Shown here: one piece after another, positions 32,191 through 42,428 of the stretch
How the letters are laid out: every line of letters begins with the position of its first letter
How positions within the stretch are numbered: the first letter of the stretch is position 1
Source: CAVXHQ01 sp963789535
GTDB lineage: Bacteria > Pseudomonadota > Alphaproteobacteria > Rhodobacterales > Rhodobacteraceae
NCBI GenBank assembly: GCA_963789535.1
Contig: CAWBKU010000005.1
Location: 1,860,001 to 1,924,000, forward strand
Reading direction: 5' to 3'
Length of the DNA: 64,000 bases
Made by a program: the position numbers and the translations under genes
Notes under the pieces: generated by a model
Told to the model about the DNA's origin: nothing
What the model saw: only the letters and a program-made list of their open reading frames with translations
The model's database searches: none

Positions 32191-33864
32191 ATGACCGGCA
32201 CGCCCACGCCCCGCGCGATCCCCGACGGGCCGTTGTTCCGCGCGCTGCGGGCCGCGACCTCGCGGGGACCGCGGGCCGCACTTTTCTGGATCCTCGCGCT
32301 GGCGATCGGGATCCTGTCGGGCGCGGCGGCGGTCGGCTTTCGGGTGGCGATCGAGGGGATGCAGGCGACGTTCTACGGCACCGACGACATCTCGCACCTG
32401 CATACCGCGCTCGCGACGCTCGACTGGTACTGGGTGCTGGCGATCCCGATCTTCGGTGGGCTGGCGGTCGGCCTGCTGGTGCACCGGTTTGGCGACGGGG
32501 GGCGGGTTTCGGGTGTGGCCGAGGTGATCGAGGCGGCCGCACTGAAGGGCGGGCAGGTGCGGCGCAGGCGGGGGCTCGTTTCGGCGCTGGCCTCTCTCGT
32601 CACGCTGTCGACGGGCGGTTCGACGGGGCGCGAGGGGCCGGTCGTGCATCTGGCCGCGGTGCTGTCGTCCTATGTGGCGCGGCGGGTGCGGATGGACGGC
32701 ATCACCGGGCGCGACCTTCTCGGCTGTGCCGTGGCCGCCGGCGTATCCGCCTCTTTCAATGCCCCGATCGCGGGCGCGCTCTTCGCGCTCGAGGTGGTGC
32801 TGCGGCATTTCGCGGTGCACGCCTTTGCGCCCATCGCCATCGCGAGCGTGGCGGGCACGGTGGTCAGCCGGACCGTCTATGGCGATCTGACGGAATTCGC
32901 GATGCCGATGCAGTCGATGCTCGAATTCTACCGCGAACTGCCGGCGTTCATGATCCTCGGCCTGCTCTGCGGCGTGGTGGCGGTGGTGATGATGCGCGCG
33001 ATCTTCTGGGCGGATGCGCTTGGCGACCGGATCGTGGCGCGCACGCGGATGCCCGGCTGGCTGCGTCCGGCCATCACCGGCGCGATGCTGGGCGGACTGG
33101 CGCTCTACTGGCCGCACATCATCGGTGTCGGCTACGAGACGACGGCGCGGGCATTGCAGGGCGGGCTTCTGGTGCACGAGGCGGTGATCTTCGTCGTCCT
33201 CAAGGTCACGGCGGTCGCGATCACCATTGCGGGCCGGATGGGCGGCGGCGTGTTCTCGCCGTCGCTGATGGTCGGCGCGCTGACCGGTCTCGCCTTCGGC
33301 CTGACGGCGACGGCGATCTTTCCCGAGGTGTCGGGATCGGGCACGCTCTATGCGATGGCGGGGATGGGGGCGGTGGCGGCGGCGGTCCTCGGCGCGCCGA
33401 TCTCGACGACGCTGATCGTGTTCGAGCTGACGGGCGACTGGCAGACCGGCCTTGCGGTGATGGTCACGGTGTCGCTGGCCTCGGCGCTCGCCTCGCGCCT
33501 CGTCGACCGCTCGTATTTCCTGACGCAGCTTGAACGGCGCGGGGTGCATCTGGCGGCGGGGCCGCAGGCGTGGCTGCTGGGCACGTTCCGGGTCGCGTCG
33601 GTCATGCGGGCCGTGGGCGCGCCGCGCGCGGCCTCGGTCGAGGACTGCGGGGAACTGGTGCGCACCGGCCTCTGGCTCGCCTCCGATGCGACCCTCGAGG
33701 CGGCGATGCCGCTGTTCGAGACGACGGGTGCGACCTTTATCCCGGTGGCGCATTTCCCGGGCGGGGACGCGCCGCCCGAGGTCTGGGGCGCGCTGTTTCA
33801 GGTCGATGCGCTGCGGGCGCTGAACCGGGCGATGGCGCAGGCGGCGGCGGAGGAACATTCGTGA
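32191..33864 (+). CDS. ClC-family chloride channel/transporter
   Basis: This 557-residue polytopic membrane protein has ClC signatures: GGSTGREGPVVHL with the gating glutamate (about residue 148), a GGRVSGVAEV stretch (about 106) in the position of GSGIP, and GGGVFSPSL (about 350) for GxFxP. It moves chloride, in many bacteria in exchange for protons. A roughly 110-residue C-terminal tail follows the membrane domain and may be a reduced CBS-like region. GAGGGACGAAAG before the ATG at 32191 fixes the start over an in-frame ATG at 32077. Confidence 0.93.
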   Translation: MTGTPTPRAIPDGPLFRALRAATSRGPRAALFWILALAIGILSGAAAVGFRVAIEGMQATFYGTDDISHLHTALATLDWYWVLAIPIFGGLAVGLLVHRFGDGGRVSGVAEVIEAAALKGGQVRRRRGLVSALASLVTLSTGGSTGREGPVVHLAAVLSSYVARRVRMDGITGRDLLGCAVAAGVSASFNAPIAGALFALEVVLRHFAVHAFAPIAIASVAGTVVSRTVYGDLTEFAMPMQSMLEFYRELPAFMILGLLCGVVAVVMMRAIFWADALGDRIVARTRMPGWLRPAITGAMLGGLALYWPHIIGVGYETTARALQGGLLVHEAVIFVVLKVTAVAITIAGRMGGGVFSPSLMVGALTGLAFGLTATAIFPEVSGSGTLYAMAGMGAVAAAVLGAPISTTLIVFELTGDWQTGLAVMVTVSLASALASRLVDRSYFLTQLERRGVHLAAGPQAWLLGTFRVASVMRAVGAPRAASVEDCGELVRTGLWLASDATLEAAMPLFETTGATFIPVAHFPGGDAPPEVWGALFQVDALRALNRAMAQAAAEEHS

Positions 33865-33955
33865 GCGGTCGCCGGGCAGGTGCCGTGCTTGCAGGGTGGC
33901 ACCGGTCTGTGCGACGATGAAGCGTCCGGGATGTTTGTTTCAGGTGAGGTTCGTG

Positions 33956-35137
33956 ATGCAATCCATTGGACGGAAGAGGTTTTGGCCCGTCGCGATGGCA
34001 GCCGCCCTCGCCTTGGCCCTGTCGTCGCAAGCCGGCCATGCGCAATCGCGGTCGGACCATATCACGCAGATGTTCGGCCTGTTGCCCGCGACGGCGGCGC
34101 TGCCCAATGCCGCGATCGGCGAGGTCTATTTCTTCGACGTCGAAGCCGGGATCGCCAGCATGGGCCTCGACGCGCTCGGTCTGTCGTCGGGCGCGCTCCT
34201 GTCGCGCTCGTTGCCGCCGTCGCTCGGCAACGGGCTGTCACTCGACATCGACACGTCGTGGCCCGACCTGCTCGGCTTTGCGCCGCTCGATGTCCGGCAT
34301 GGCGTGTCGGGTATCCGGCCACCACAGATCGTGAACGTCATCGCCCTGGCGGCAGGATCGGACAAGAGCGTGGGTGCGGCGTTGCTGGCCAATGGCTACG
34401 AGGCGCGTGACCATGCAGTCGGTACCGCGTGGTGGCGGGGCGAGGATTACGAGATCGACATCCGGAACCGCGAGCCGGCGGACCCGTTCGGCGGCAATTT
34501 CGGCGCCGCGTCACGGATCGGCATGCGCGGCGACCTTTTGTTTCAGGCCCGCGCCTGGGCCGACTTCGACAGCGTGACGCGCGTTGCCGGCTCCGGTCTT
34601 GCCGGTGTGCCACCGGTCCGGGCGATTCTCGCCGCTCTCGACGCGCCGGAATTCGAGGGGATGCATCTCGTGCGCGCCGCCCTCGTGACCGACCCGTCGG
34701 TCTACTACGACCCGCTGCGCCCGCTGCTGGGGTCCGAGGGCGCCGACATTGATGCCATCCGCGAGGCCCTGGAAATGCAGGACGACGCGCGGGTGCCGCT
34801 CTGGACCACCGGCCTCTACGCCGACCTCGCCCGTCCCGGCGACAGTCGCGGCGTGTTCATCATGGCCTACGCCAGCCGTGCGGATGCCGAACGGGCCGCG
34901 GCCCTGATCGCCGACCGCTGGGTCACGACGCAATCGACCGCCGTGCGGATGACCTACGAGGCGATCTTCGGCGGCGTTCCGGGTTTCATCATCTCCGGCG
35001 ACAGTCCAGCCGCGCTCGCTATGGTGCTGGCGTCAGAGGCGACGCCGGGCGAGGCACCGGTCGTCATGAACCGCAGCTACCAGCGCCTGCTTCAGACCTA
35101 TTTCACCCGCGACATGCCGTTCCTGTCGCCGTTCTGA
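33956..35137 (+). CDS. Exported protein of unknown function
   Basis: This 393-residue protein starts with a clear signal peptide (basic QSIGRKRF, hydrophobic core AMAAALALALSS, cleavage near GHAQS at about 30). The mature part has no family I recognise. It is rich in Ala/Asp/Leu with no further membrane segment, and ends in QRLLQTYFTRDMPFLSPF. CAGGTGAGG lies 6 bp before the ATG at 33956. It follows the ClC gene by 91 bp and may be cotranscribed. Confidence 0.75.
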   Translation: MQSIGRKRFWPVAMAAALALALSSQAGHAQSRSDHITQMFGLLPATAALPNAAIGEVYFFDVEAGIASMGLDALGLSSGALLSRSLPPSLGNGLSLDIDTSWPDLLGFAPLDVRHGVSGIRPPQIVNVIALAAGSDKSVGAALLANGYEARDHAVGTAWWRGEDYEIDIRNREPADPFGGNFGAASRIGMRGDLLFQARAWADFDSVTRVAGSGLAGVPPVRAILAALDAPEFEGMHLVRAALVTDPSVYYDPLRPLLGSEGADIDAIREALEMQDDARVPLWTTGLYADLARPGDSRGVFIMAYASRADAERAAALIADRWVTTQSTAVRMTYEAIFGGVPGFIISGDSPAALAMVLASEATPGEAPVVMNRSYQRLLQTYFTRDMPFLSPF

Positions 35138-35152
35138 GGCGGCGTTCGCGGG

Positions 35153-35494
35153 TCAGAGTTCCTCGACCGCCACCTTGTCGGTGTAGAACGCCAGATGCCC
35201 CGCGATCTGCGCCACCGCCTCGTGCGGCGTCTCGTAGGACCAGGCGGCGTCCTTGACCGCCTCGGCCGAGGAAATCACCGAATAATAGCTGGCTTCGCCC
35301 TTGTGCGGACAGGTGGTGCGGGTGTCGGACGGCTCGAGAAAGGCCATCGCGATGTCGGCGCGCGGGATGTAGATCACCGGCGCGCCGCCGCCCTCGACCA
35401 GTTCGAGGGCATCGGTCGTTTCGGCGATGACGGCGCCCGCGGCGCGCACCACCCAGGTGCCCGTCGCCGGGCGGATCGTGATGTGGCTTGCCAT
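35153..35494 (-). CDS. DUF427 domain protein
   Basis: This 113-residue protein matches the DUF427 family, seen as PVIYIPRADIAMAFLEPSD and CPHKGEASYYS (about residues 47-85). These are small beta-rich cytoplasmic proteins of unknown activity. The ATG at 35494 starts MASHITIRPATGTWVV, with a purine-rich stretch before it. It is the last gene of the minus-strand cobS-lipoprotein-cobT-pepP run, 71 bp after pepP. Confidence 0.88.
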   Translation of the reverse strand: MASHITIRPATGTWVVRAAGAVIAETTDALELVEGGGAPVIYIPRADIAMAFLEPSDTRTTCPHKGEASYYSVISSAEAVKDAAWSYETPHEAVAQIAGHLAFYTDKVAVEEL

Positions 35495-35565
35495 TCGTGG
35501 TTCTCCTTGGCCGCGACCGGCCCGTTTCGGGGATGCGGCGGGGCGGATTTGGCGGGGTCGCGATG

Positions 35566-37366
35566 TCAGAGGGGCGCGCAGGCGGCACGGAGCCATTCTG
35601 CCGCCGCGCCGTCCACCCGGGGCCCGATCCGGTCGAGCGTATCCGCGTGATAGCGGTCGATCCAGTCCCTTTCTGCGGGCGCCAGATCGTCCGCGCGGAT
35701 CAGGCGGCGGTCGAAGGGCACGAAGGTCAGCGTCTCGAAATCCATCATCCTGCGCGCGTCGCCGCCGGGCAGGGCAGGCGCCTCGCGCACGACGATCAGG
35801 TTCTCGATGCGGATGCCAAAGGCCCCCTCGCGGTAATATCCCGGCTCGTTCGACAGGATCATGCCCGGTTCGAGGGCCACCATGTTGCGCCGCGCGATGC
35901 CCTGCGGCCCTTCGTGGACGCTCAGATAGGCGCCGACGCCGTGGCCGGTCCCATGGTCGTAGTCGCGGCCCTGCGCCCAGAGGAACTGTCGCGCCAGCGC
36001 GTCGAGGTCGCGCCCCGCCACCCCCTTGGGGAACCGCGCGCGGTGGATCGCGATCAGGCCGCGCAGCACGGCGGTATAGCACGCGGCGGCGTCCTCCGGG
36101 CGGATTGCCCACGGTGATCGTGCGGGTGATGTCGGTCGTGCCGTCGGCGTATTGGCCGCCCGAATCGACCAGCAGCAATTCGCCAAGGTTCACCTGCCGG
36201 TCGGTCGCCTCGCTCACCCGGTAGTGGATGACCGCGCCGTCCGGCCCCGCGCCGCTGATCGTCTCGAACGAGATGTCGCGAAGCGCATTGGTATCGCGCC
36301 TGAACCCTTCGAGGGCCTTGACCACCGAAATCTCGGTCAGCCTGCCTGTCGGGGCCTCCGCGTCGAGCCATGCCAGAAACCGCACCATCGCCGCGCCGTC
36401 GCGCAGATGTGCCGCGCGCGCGCCATCGAGTTCGGTGGCGTTCTTGCGCGCCTTGGGCAGGATGCAGGGGTCGGGGGCCTCGAGGGTCGCGCCGCCCGCC
36501 GCCTCGAGGATCGCCTTGACCGCCTGCGGCGCCGTCGCGGGATCGATCTGCACCGGGCCGCCGAGGGTGGTCAGCACCGCCTCGAAGGCGGCGGCATCGA
36601 GGACCGTGACGTCGGGTCCGAGGTGGTCGGCGACGGCATCCGCCTGACCGGGCAGGGCAAAGAGCGTGACGGAGGCATCGGCGCGGAGCAGGGCGTAGGC
36701 CTGCGGCACCGGATTGCGGGCCGTGTCGCCGCCGCGGATGTTCAGGAGCCAGGCGATGCTGTCGGGCAGCGTCAGGACGGCCGCCGCCGTCCCCGCCTCG
36801 GCCAGCGGTGCGGCCAGGCGCGCCCGCTTGTCGGCGTGGGTTTCGCCCGCGAGATCGTCGGGCTGGGCGAAGAAGGGAACCCCCGGCGGCGCGGGCCGGT
36901 CGGTCCAGAGACGGCCCACGAGGTCGCCCGCGGGGCGCAGCACGAGGCCATGCCGTTCCACCTGCGCGGTCAGCTCGGCGATGGCGGTGACGGAGTGCAG
37001 CCAGGGATCGTAGCCGATCACCGCGCCCCTCGTCACATGCTCGCCCAGCCAGTCGGCGGGGTGCACCTCGGGCCAGTCGACGGGCGTGAACACGTCCGCC
37101 ACCTCGCGCCGCACCTGCACCCGGTAGCGGCCGTCGACGAAGACGCCCGCGACATCGCGCGTGACGATGCAGAACCCTGCCGAGCCGGTGAACCCGGTCA
37201 GCCAGCCGAGGCGGGCGTCGCAGGGGGCGACGTATTCGCCCTGAAACCGGTCGTGGCGCGGCACGATAGAGGCGTCGAGGCCCTCGGTCGCCATTTCGGC
37301 ACGCAGGGCCCTCAGGCGGGGCGGACCCTGTGTCGGATCACTCGAAACATCGAAGGTCTGGAACAC
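35566..37366 (-). pseudogene. pepP: Aminopeptidase P (M24 family), frameshifted
   Basis: The reading frame from a GTG at 37366 gives FQTFDVSSDPTQGPPRLRALR and the full creatinase N-domain up to DSGGQYADGTTDITRT, which holds the two metal-binding Asp residues. The rest (DYDHGTGHGVGAYLSVHEGPQG, ILSNEPGYY, RIENLIVV with His and Glu ligands) continues in another frame. The break is one extra base in the GGG run at 36098-36100 (plus strand), total length 3n+1. All catalytic residues are present on either side, so a homopolymer sequencing insertion is likely. M24 aminopeptidase P removes N-terminal residues preceding proline. Confidence 0.87.
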
Positions 37367-37381
37367 GCCCCGCCCCTTTTT

Positions 37382-37400
37382 CTTGCCGGAAATACTCGAG
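37382..37400. repeat. Second copy of the CTTGCC-AAATAC intergenic motif
   Basis: TTCTTGCCGGAAATACTC lies in the 41-bp gap between cobT and pepP. It matches the motif at 11936-11964 (CTTGCCATAAATAC) at 12 of 14 core bases. On the minus strand it sits 16 bp before the pepP start codon. Confidence 0.35.
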
Positions 37401-37407
37401 AATGACC

Positions 37408-39283
37408 TCAGGCCACGCGCCGCATCCCCAGAACGCGTGCCCGCTTGCGCGGATCGCTGTCGAAGAGCGCGGCGAGTTGTTCGGTCATCGCCCCCGCCAG
37501 TTGCTCGACGTCGGTGATCGTCACCGCCCGCTCGTAATAGCGCGTCACGTCATGGCCGATACCGATGGCGATGAGTTCCACCGCGCGGCGCCGCTGCACC
37601 ATGGCGATCACGTCGCGCAGGTGTTTCTCGAGGAAATTGGCCGCATTCACCGAGAGCGTCGAATCGTCGACCGGCGCCCCGTCCGAGATCACCATCAGGA
37701 TCTTGCGCTGCTCTTGCCGGTGGACCATCCGGCGGTGCGCCCACTCGAGGGCCTCGCCGTCGATGTTCTCCTTCAGGAGCCCCTCTTTCATCATCAGCCC
37801 GAGGTTGTCGCGCACCCGCCGCCAGGGCGCATCCGCCGATTTGTAGACGATATGGCGCAGGTCGTTCAGACGCCCCGGTGCCGGGGGACGCCCGGCGGCG
37901 AGCCATTTCTCGCGGCTCTGTCCGCCTTTCCACGCCTTGGTGGTGAACCCGAGGATCTCGACCTTGACCGCGCAGCGTTCCAGCGTCCGGGCCAGCACGT
38001 CGGCGCAGATCGCGGCGATGGAAATGGGGCGCCCGCGCATCGAGCCGGAGTTGTCGAGGAGCAGCGTCACGCAGGTGTCGCGGAAATCGGTGTCGCGCTC
38101 GATCTTGAACGACAGCGGCGTCGTCGGGTTGGCGACAACGCGCGCCAGGCGTCCGGCGTCGAGGATGCCCTCCTCCTGATCGAACTCCCACGACCGGGAC
38201 TGCTGCGCCTGAAGGCGGCGCTGCAACTTGTTGGCAAGCGCGCGACACGGCGCCTTTCAGCGGTTCGAGCTGCTGGTCGAGGTAGGCGCGCAGGCGTTCG
38301 AGTTCGGCGGGTTCGGCCAGATCCTCGGCGCCGATCTCCTCGTCGAAGGTGCTGTTGTAGATCACGTAATTCGGATCGGCGTCGGAAACGGGCAGGGGGG
38401 CCGGCGGCTCCATCGGGGCCTCGCCCTCGGGCATCTCGGTCTCTTCGGCGGTCTCGCTGTCGGCGTCCTCGTCCATCGAGACCTGCGCGTCGGAGGCGTC
38501 CTGACTGTCCTCCTGGGACTGCTCGGGGGCCGCCTCGGCGTCCTCGCTGTCGCTGTCCTCCTCGCCGGTGCTGTCGGGATCGTCCGGCTCGTCGGCGCCG
38601 TCCTCGGCCTGATCGTCGGCATCCTCGTCCATGTCCGGGTCGTCGCCAAGCTGGTCGCCGTAGCCGAGGTCGCCGATGATATCGCGCGCGAACCGGGCGA
38701 AGGCCTTCTGGTCGGCGAGCAGATCCTGAAGGCCGTCGAGCCGCGCGCCCGCCTGTTCCTCGATGAAGCCGCGCCAGAGGTTCATGACGTTGTCGGCGCC
38801 CTCTGGCAGGGGACGCCCGGTGGCGAGATGGCGGATGAGATAGCCTGCGGCGACGGGAAGGGGCGCGTCGCTGCTGCTGCGGATCTGGTCATAGCCCTTG
38901 CGTCGCGCGTCCGTCGCGATCTTTGCGTCGATGTTGCCCGCCGTGCCCGGCATGTGCCGCGCGCCAACCGCCTCGATCCGGGCGGTTTCCATTGCGTCAT
39001 AGAGGTCGCGGGCCATCTGGCCCTGAGGAAGGTAGCGGTTGTTCACGCCCGCGTCGTGGTGTCGGTGCCGCAGGGCCATGGCGTCGGCGGTGCCGCGCGC
39101 CAGCAGCACCTCGTCGCGGGTCATCCGGCGGCTGACCTGCGGCAGGCGGATGCTGTCGTTGGTCTGGCCCGCAGGATCGACCGAGAAACTGACGGCGAGG
39201 TCGGGATCGCCCGCGATCACCTTGGTCGCCTCGGCGAGGGCCTTCTTGAACGGATCGGCGGGGTTGTCGGTGGGTTTGATCAT
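37408..39283 (-). pseudogene. cobT: Cobaltochelatase subunit CobT, frameshifted
   Basis: CobT with CobS and CobN inserts cobalt into hydrogenobyrinate diamide in aerobic B12 synthesis. The N-terminal part (MIKPTDNPADPFKKALAEATK) is followed by a long Asp/Glu-rich segment (about residues 210-300). The C-terminal von Willebrand A domain with MIDAS motif LLLDNSGSMRG lies in another frame. One extra base in the CGCGCG run at 38238-38246 separates them (expected SRLANKLQRRLQAQQSRSWEFDQEEG), total length 3n+1. Otherwise the gene is complete, so a sequencing insertion is the simplest reading. Confidence 0.9.
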
Positions 39284-39355
39284 GACGGCGATCCTAGACC
39301 GGATGTCGGGCCGGGGAAATGCGGTTTTCGGCGGTGTCATGGCGACAGGCGCCGC

Positions 39356-39823
39356 TCATTGCCGGTCCAGAAGGCTTTGCCGGACCCTGATCTCGCGGTC
39401 GTGATTCTGGCAGTCGCTTTGCCCCTGTCGCAAGGCATCGGCCAACGCGTCGGGATAGGTGTCGCCCCGGTCCGCGGCCGGGATCACGACAAGGGCGGGC
39501 CCGGCGAACCGGTCACGGGCGAACGCATAGGCAAGGGCGAGCAATTCGAGACGGCTGCGGCCTTTCTGTTGCGCCCAGACGTCGTTCAGGTCTGCGAGAA
39601 CAGACCGACGCGCGCCGAGCGACTTCCAGCCGCCGTTCACGTCCGCTGCATATTGAACGGCGATGGTGTATCCGACGCAGGACGCGCCGAAGTATCCGAT
39701 GCGGTCATCGTTGCCCGGCAGAGTGTTTGCATCCGAAGCAGGATAATCGAGCGAGACCTGCGGCAGGCATCCGGAGAGACAAGCGGCGAGCGCCATGGGG
39801 ACGAGGCGCGCCGTGACGCTCAC
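39356..39823 (-). CDS. Putative lipoprotein encoded between cobS and cobT
   Basis: This 155-residue protein has a short signal sequence with lipobox LSGC (Cys19 from the GTG start). The GTG at 39823 overlaps the cobS stop (GTGA), which supports translational coupling. The mature part shows FGASCVGYTIAVQYAADVNG and a C-terminal CQNHDREIRVRQSLLDRQ, but no family was recognised. A cobalt- or B12-related role can only be guessed from context. Confidence 0.75.
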   Translation of the reverse strand: MSVTARLVPMALAACLSGCLPQVSLDYPASDANTLPGNDDRIGYFGASCVGYTIAVQYAADVNGGWKSLGARRSVLADLNDVWAQQKGRSRLELLALAYAFARDRFAGPALVVIPAADRGDTYPDALADALRQGQSDCQNHDREIRVRQSLLDRQ

Positions 39824-40806
39824 TTCATCGCCGTGCTCGCCGCACTCTCGGGGAGTTCCTCGTCGAAGCAGCGCTGGAAGAATTCCGCGACCGTCTGCCG
39901 CTCCAGTTCGTCGCATTTGTTCAGGAACGACAGGCGGAACGCATAGCCGACGTTGCGGAAGATTTCGGCGTTCTGTGCCCAGTTGATGACGGTGCGGGGC
40001 GACATGACCGTCGAGAGTTCGCCGTTCATGAAGGCGGTGCGCGTGAGATCCGCGACCGTGACCATCTGGTTGATCGTCTTGCGGCCCTTTTCGGTGTTGT
40101 AGTGCGGCGCCTTCGACAGGACGATCGCGGCCTCGGCGTCGTGGCGCAGGTAGTTCAGGGTCGCCACGAGGGACCAGCGGTCCATCTGCGCCTGGTTGAT
40201 CTGCTGGGTGCCGTGGTAGAGGCCGGTGGTGTCGCCGAGGCCCACGGTGTTGGCCGTGGCGAAGAGGCGGAAGTATTTGTTCGGCGTGATGATCTCGTTC
40301 TGGTCCATCAGCGTCAGCTTGCCGTCATGCTCGAGGACGCGCTGGATCACGAACATCACGTCGGCGCGGCCGGCGTCGTATTCGTCGAAACAGATCGCGA
40401 CAGGATTTCGCAGCGCCCAGGGCAGGATGCCCTCGTGGAATTCGGTCACCTGCACGCCGTCCCGCAGCTTGATCGCGTCCTTGCCGATCAGGTCGATCCG
40501 GCTGATGTGTGAATCGAGGTTGACCCGCACGGTGGGCCAGTTCAGGCGCGCGGCCACCTGTTCGACATGCGTCGATTTGCCCGTGCCGTGATAGCCCTGG
40601 ATCATCACCCGGCGGTTGTGGGAAAACCCGGCGAGGATGGCGAGGGTCGTGTCGGGATCGAACTTGTAGGTCGCATCGACCTCGGGGACGCGGTCGGCGG
40701 CCTCGGCGAACCCCTTGACCATCATGTCCGTGTCGATGCCGAACACATCGCGGACCGAGAGTTCCTCGGTCGGTTTCGCCGCCATGTCGCCCGTCGTCTC
40801 GGCCAT
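39820..40806 (-). CDS. cobS: Cobaltochelatase subunit CobS
   Basis: This 328-residue AAA+ ATPase partners with CobT and CobN in ATP-dependent cobalt insertion during aerobic cobalamin synthesis. It has Walker A GYHGTGKSTH (about residue 72) and Walker B ICFDEYDAG (about 140). The ATG at 40806 is chosen for its AGAGGATCAGGAC ribosome-binding site and the typical MAETTGDM start. It is first in a minus-strand run: lipoprotein, cobT, pepP, DUF427. Confidence 0.95.
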   Translation of the reverse strand: MAETTGDMAAKPTEELSVRDVFGIDTDMMVKGFAEAADRVPEVDATYKFDPDTTLAILAGFSHNRRVMIQGYHGTGKSTHVEQVAARLNWPTVRVNLDSHISRIDLIGKDAIKLRDGVQVTEFHEGILPWALRNPVAICFDEYDAGRADVMFVIQRVLEHDGKLTLMDQNEIITPNKYFRLFATANTVGLGDTTGLYHGTQQINQAQMDRWSLVATLNYLRHDAEAAIVLSKAPHYNTEKGRKTINQMVTVADLTRTAFMNGELSTVMSPRTVINWAQNAEIFRNVGYAFRLSFLNKCDELERQTVAEFFQRCFDEELPESAASTAMK

Positions 40807-41047
40807 GTCCTGATCCTCTGCGCCTGTCCACGGCACCGCCCATGCGTGCCTGCGGACCCCTCGTTGTGATGTTTCGCTTCATGTCGCATATGCCAGAGGG
40901 GTTCAAGAGCGGCCCCCGTGGCGCCGATGCCGTTCGCGGGCGGAACCATTCCGGCGGCAGTTGCCTTTTTCCCCTACAGGTCCGTATCCTGTGCCGCGCG
41001 GGGCCGATCCGGTCCGTGCCAACGCGACCGAGGACGTTTCCCCGCAG

Positions 41048-41590
41048 ATGACCACACCCGCAGAGATCGAAAAGCTGCTCGCGCGCATGGCGCTGGGCGA
41101 CCGGGCGGCGTTCACCGCGCTTTATTCGGCGACATCGGCGAAACTCTTCGGGGTGGCGCTGCGTGTGTTGAACAATCGCGCCGAAGCCGAGGAGGTCGTG
41201 CAGGAAGCCTATATCAAGATCTGGCACTCGGCGAACCGCTACCGGGTGAATGGCCTCTCGCCGATGAGCTGGCTCATCACCATCGCGCGCAACCAGTCGA
41301 TCGACCGGCTGCGCACCCGGCGGGCGCGTCACGACGGCCTCGACGAGGCGGCCGAGATCCCCGATGCCCGCCCCGGTCCCGAGGCGCTTGCCATCGCGGG
41401 ATCGGACCGGGCACGGATCGTCGGCTGCATGGCCAAGCTCGAGGCGGACCGCGCCGATGCGGTGCGCCGCGCCTATGTCGAGGGCGAAAGTTATGCCGAA
41501 CTCGCGGAGCGTTATTCCGTGCCCCTCAACACGATCCGGACCTGGCTGCGCCGCAGTCTGATCAAATTGAAAGAGTGTTTGTCGCTATGA
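41048..41590 (+). CDS. ECF-type RNA polymerase sigma factor
   Basis: This 180-residue sigma factor has region 2 (ALYSATSAKLFGVALRVLNNRAEAEEVVQEAYIKIW, about residues 26-60) and region 4 (AYVEGESYAELAERYSVPLNTIRTWLRRSLIKLKECL, about 140-178). It is coupled to an anti-sigma gene by ATGA overlap. A GGAACC in the upstream region (about 40945) could belong to an autoregulated promoter, but no matching -10 was identified. The signal is unknown. Confidence 0.93.
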   Translation: MTTPAEIEKLLARMALGDRAAFTALYSATSAKLFGVALRVLNNRAEAEEVVQEAYIKIWHSANRYRVNGLSPMSWLITIARNQSIDRLRTRRARHDGLDEAAEIPDARPGPEALAIAGSDRARIVGCMAKLEADRADAVRRAYVEGESYAELAERYSVPLNTIRTWLRRSLIKLKECLSL

Positions 41591-42283
41591 CCGACGAGCT
41601 GACCCCCTATGAGGAAGACGAGGTTCTGGCGGCGGAATACGTCCTCGGCCTGCTGACCCGTGCAGAGGGCCGCGCCTTCGAGGAGCGGCTGTCGGTCGAT
41701 CCGGGCTTTCGCGACCTCTATGCCCGCTGGGCCGCCCATTTCACCAGCTTGTTCGAGAACGTGGCCCCCGTCGCCCCGCCCGCCCGGGTGCTGGCCGCGA
41801 TTCAGGCGCGCCTGTTCCCGCGCGAGGCGCGCGGCTTCTGGCGGCGTCTCGGCCTGCTGCCCGCCCTTGCCGGGGCGGTTTTGGCCGCGGTCGTCGTGCT
41901 GACGCTGGTCAACCTCGACACCCTGTTGCCCTCGGGTCCGCAGGGGCCGGTCTATACCGCCGCCATCGCCGCCGAGGACCGCTCGCTGGTCGTGCGCGCC
42001 GCCTTCGATGTGGCGACGGGCACCCTGACGCTCGAGCGGACGGCGGGCGACGTGGCGGCGGGTCGGTGCGCAGGAGTTGTGGCTGATCGTGGCGGAGGCG
42101 CCCGCGCCGGTGTCGCTGGGGCTCCTCTCGGACGGGGCGGTCACGACGCTGATGCCTGCGCCCGAGATTGCCGGCGCCCTGCTCGGCGGCACGCTCGCGA
42201 TCAGCGACGAGCCACCGGGCGGCTCGCCCACGGGGGCGCCGACCGGTGCGGTGCTGGCCGCAGGCGCGGTGAGCGAGGTCTGA
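41587..42283 (+). pseudogene. RskA-type anti-sigma factor, frameshifted
   Basis: The first part (MTDELTPYEEDEVLAAEYVLGLLTRAEGRAFEERL) is the anti-sigma domain, followed by one membrane segment (about residues 97-115, LLPALAGAVLAAVVVLTLV). The extracytoplasmic domain starts (TAAIAAEDRSLVVRAAF) and then loses its frame at about 42064-42071, where one extra base occurs. The remainder (QELWLIVAEAPAPVSLGLLSDG to the C-terminal AAGAVSEV) is intact in the next frame; total length 3n+1. It overlaps the sigma factor gene and should hold it at the membrane. Sequencing error is likely. Confidence 0.85.
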
Positions 42284-42428
42284 GCCGCAAGGGGTGCGGT
42301 GTCCGTTACGGTCCGTTCCGTCGTCGGCGCGTTTTCGCCAATTGTCGCGATATGCCATAGAGTTGCCACGCTTTGACGGCATCTCTGACCCCGAAGGCCC
42401 GTCCCGCGCCCTGTCCGAGAACGCTCCG

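Noticed and set aside
35153..37366. A PepP-DUF427 fusion protein
   Set aside because: The long frame joins the two only because of the +1 base inside pepP. The true pepP C-terminus is in another frame and DUF427 has its own start at 35494.
13489..42283. Programmed ribosomal frameshifting to explain the four broken genes
   Set aside because: No shared slippery heptamer or downstream structure is evident, and these families are not known to use frameshifting. Base insertions are simpler.
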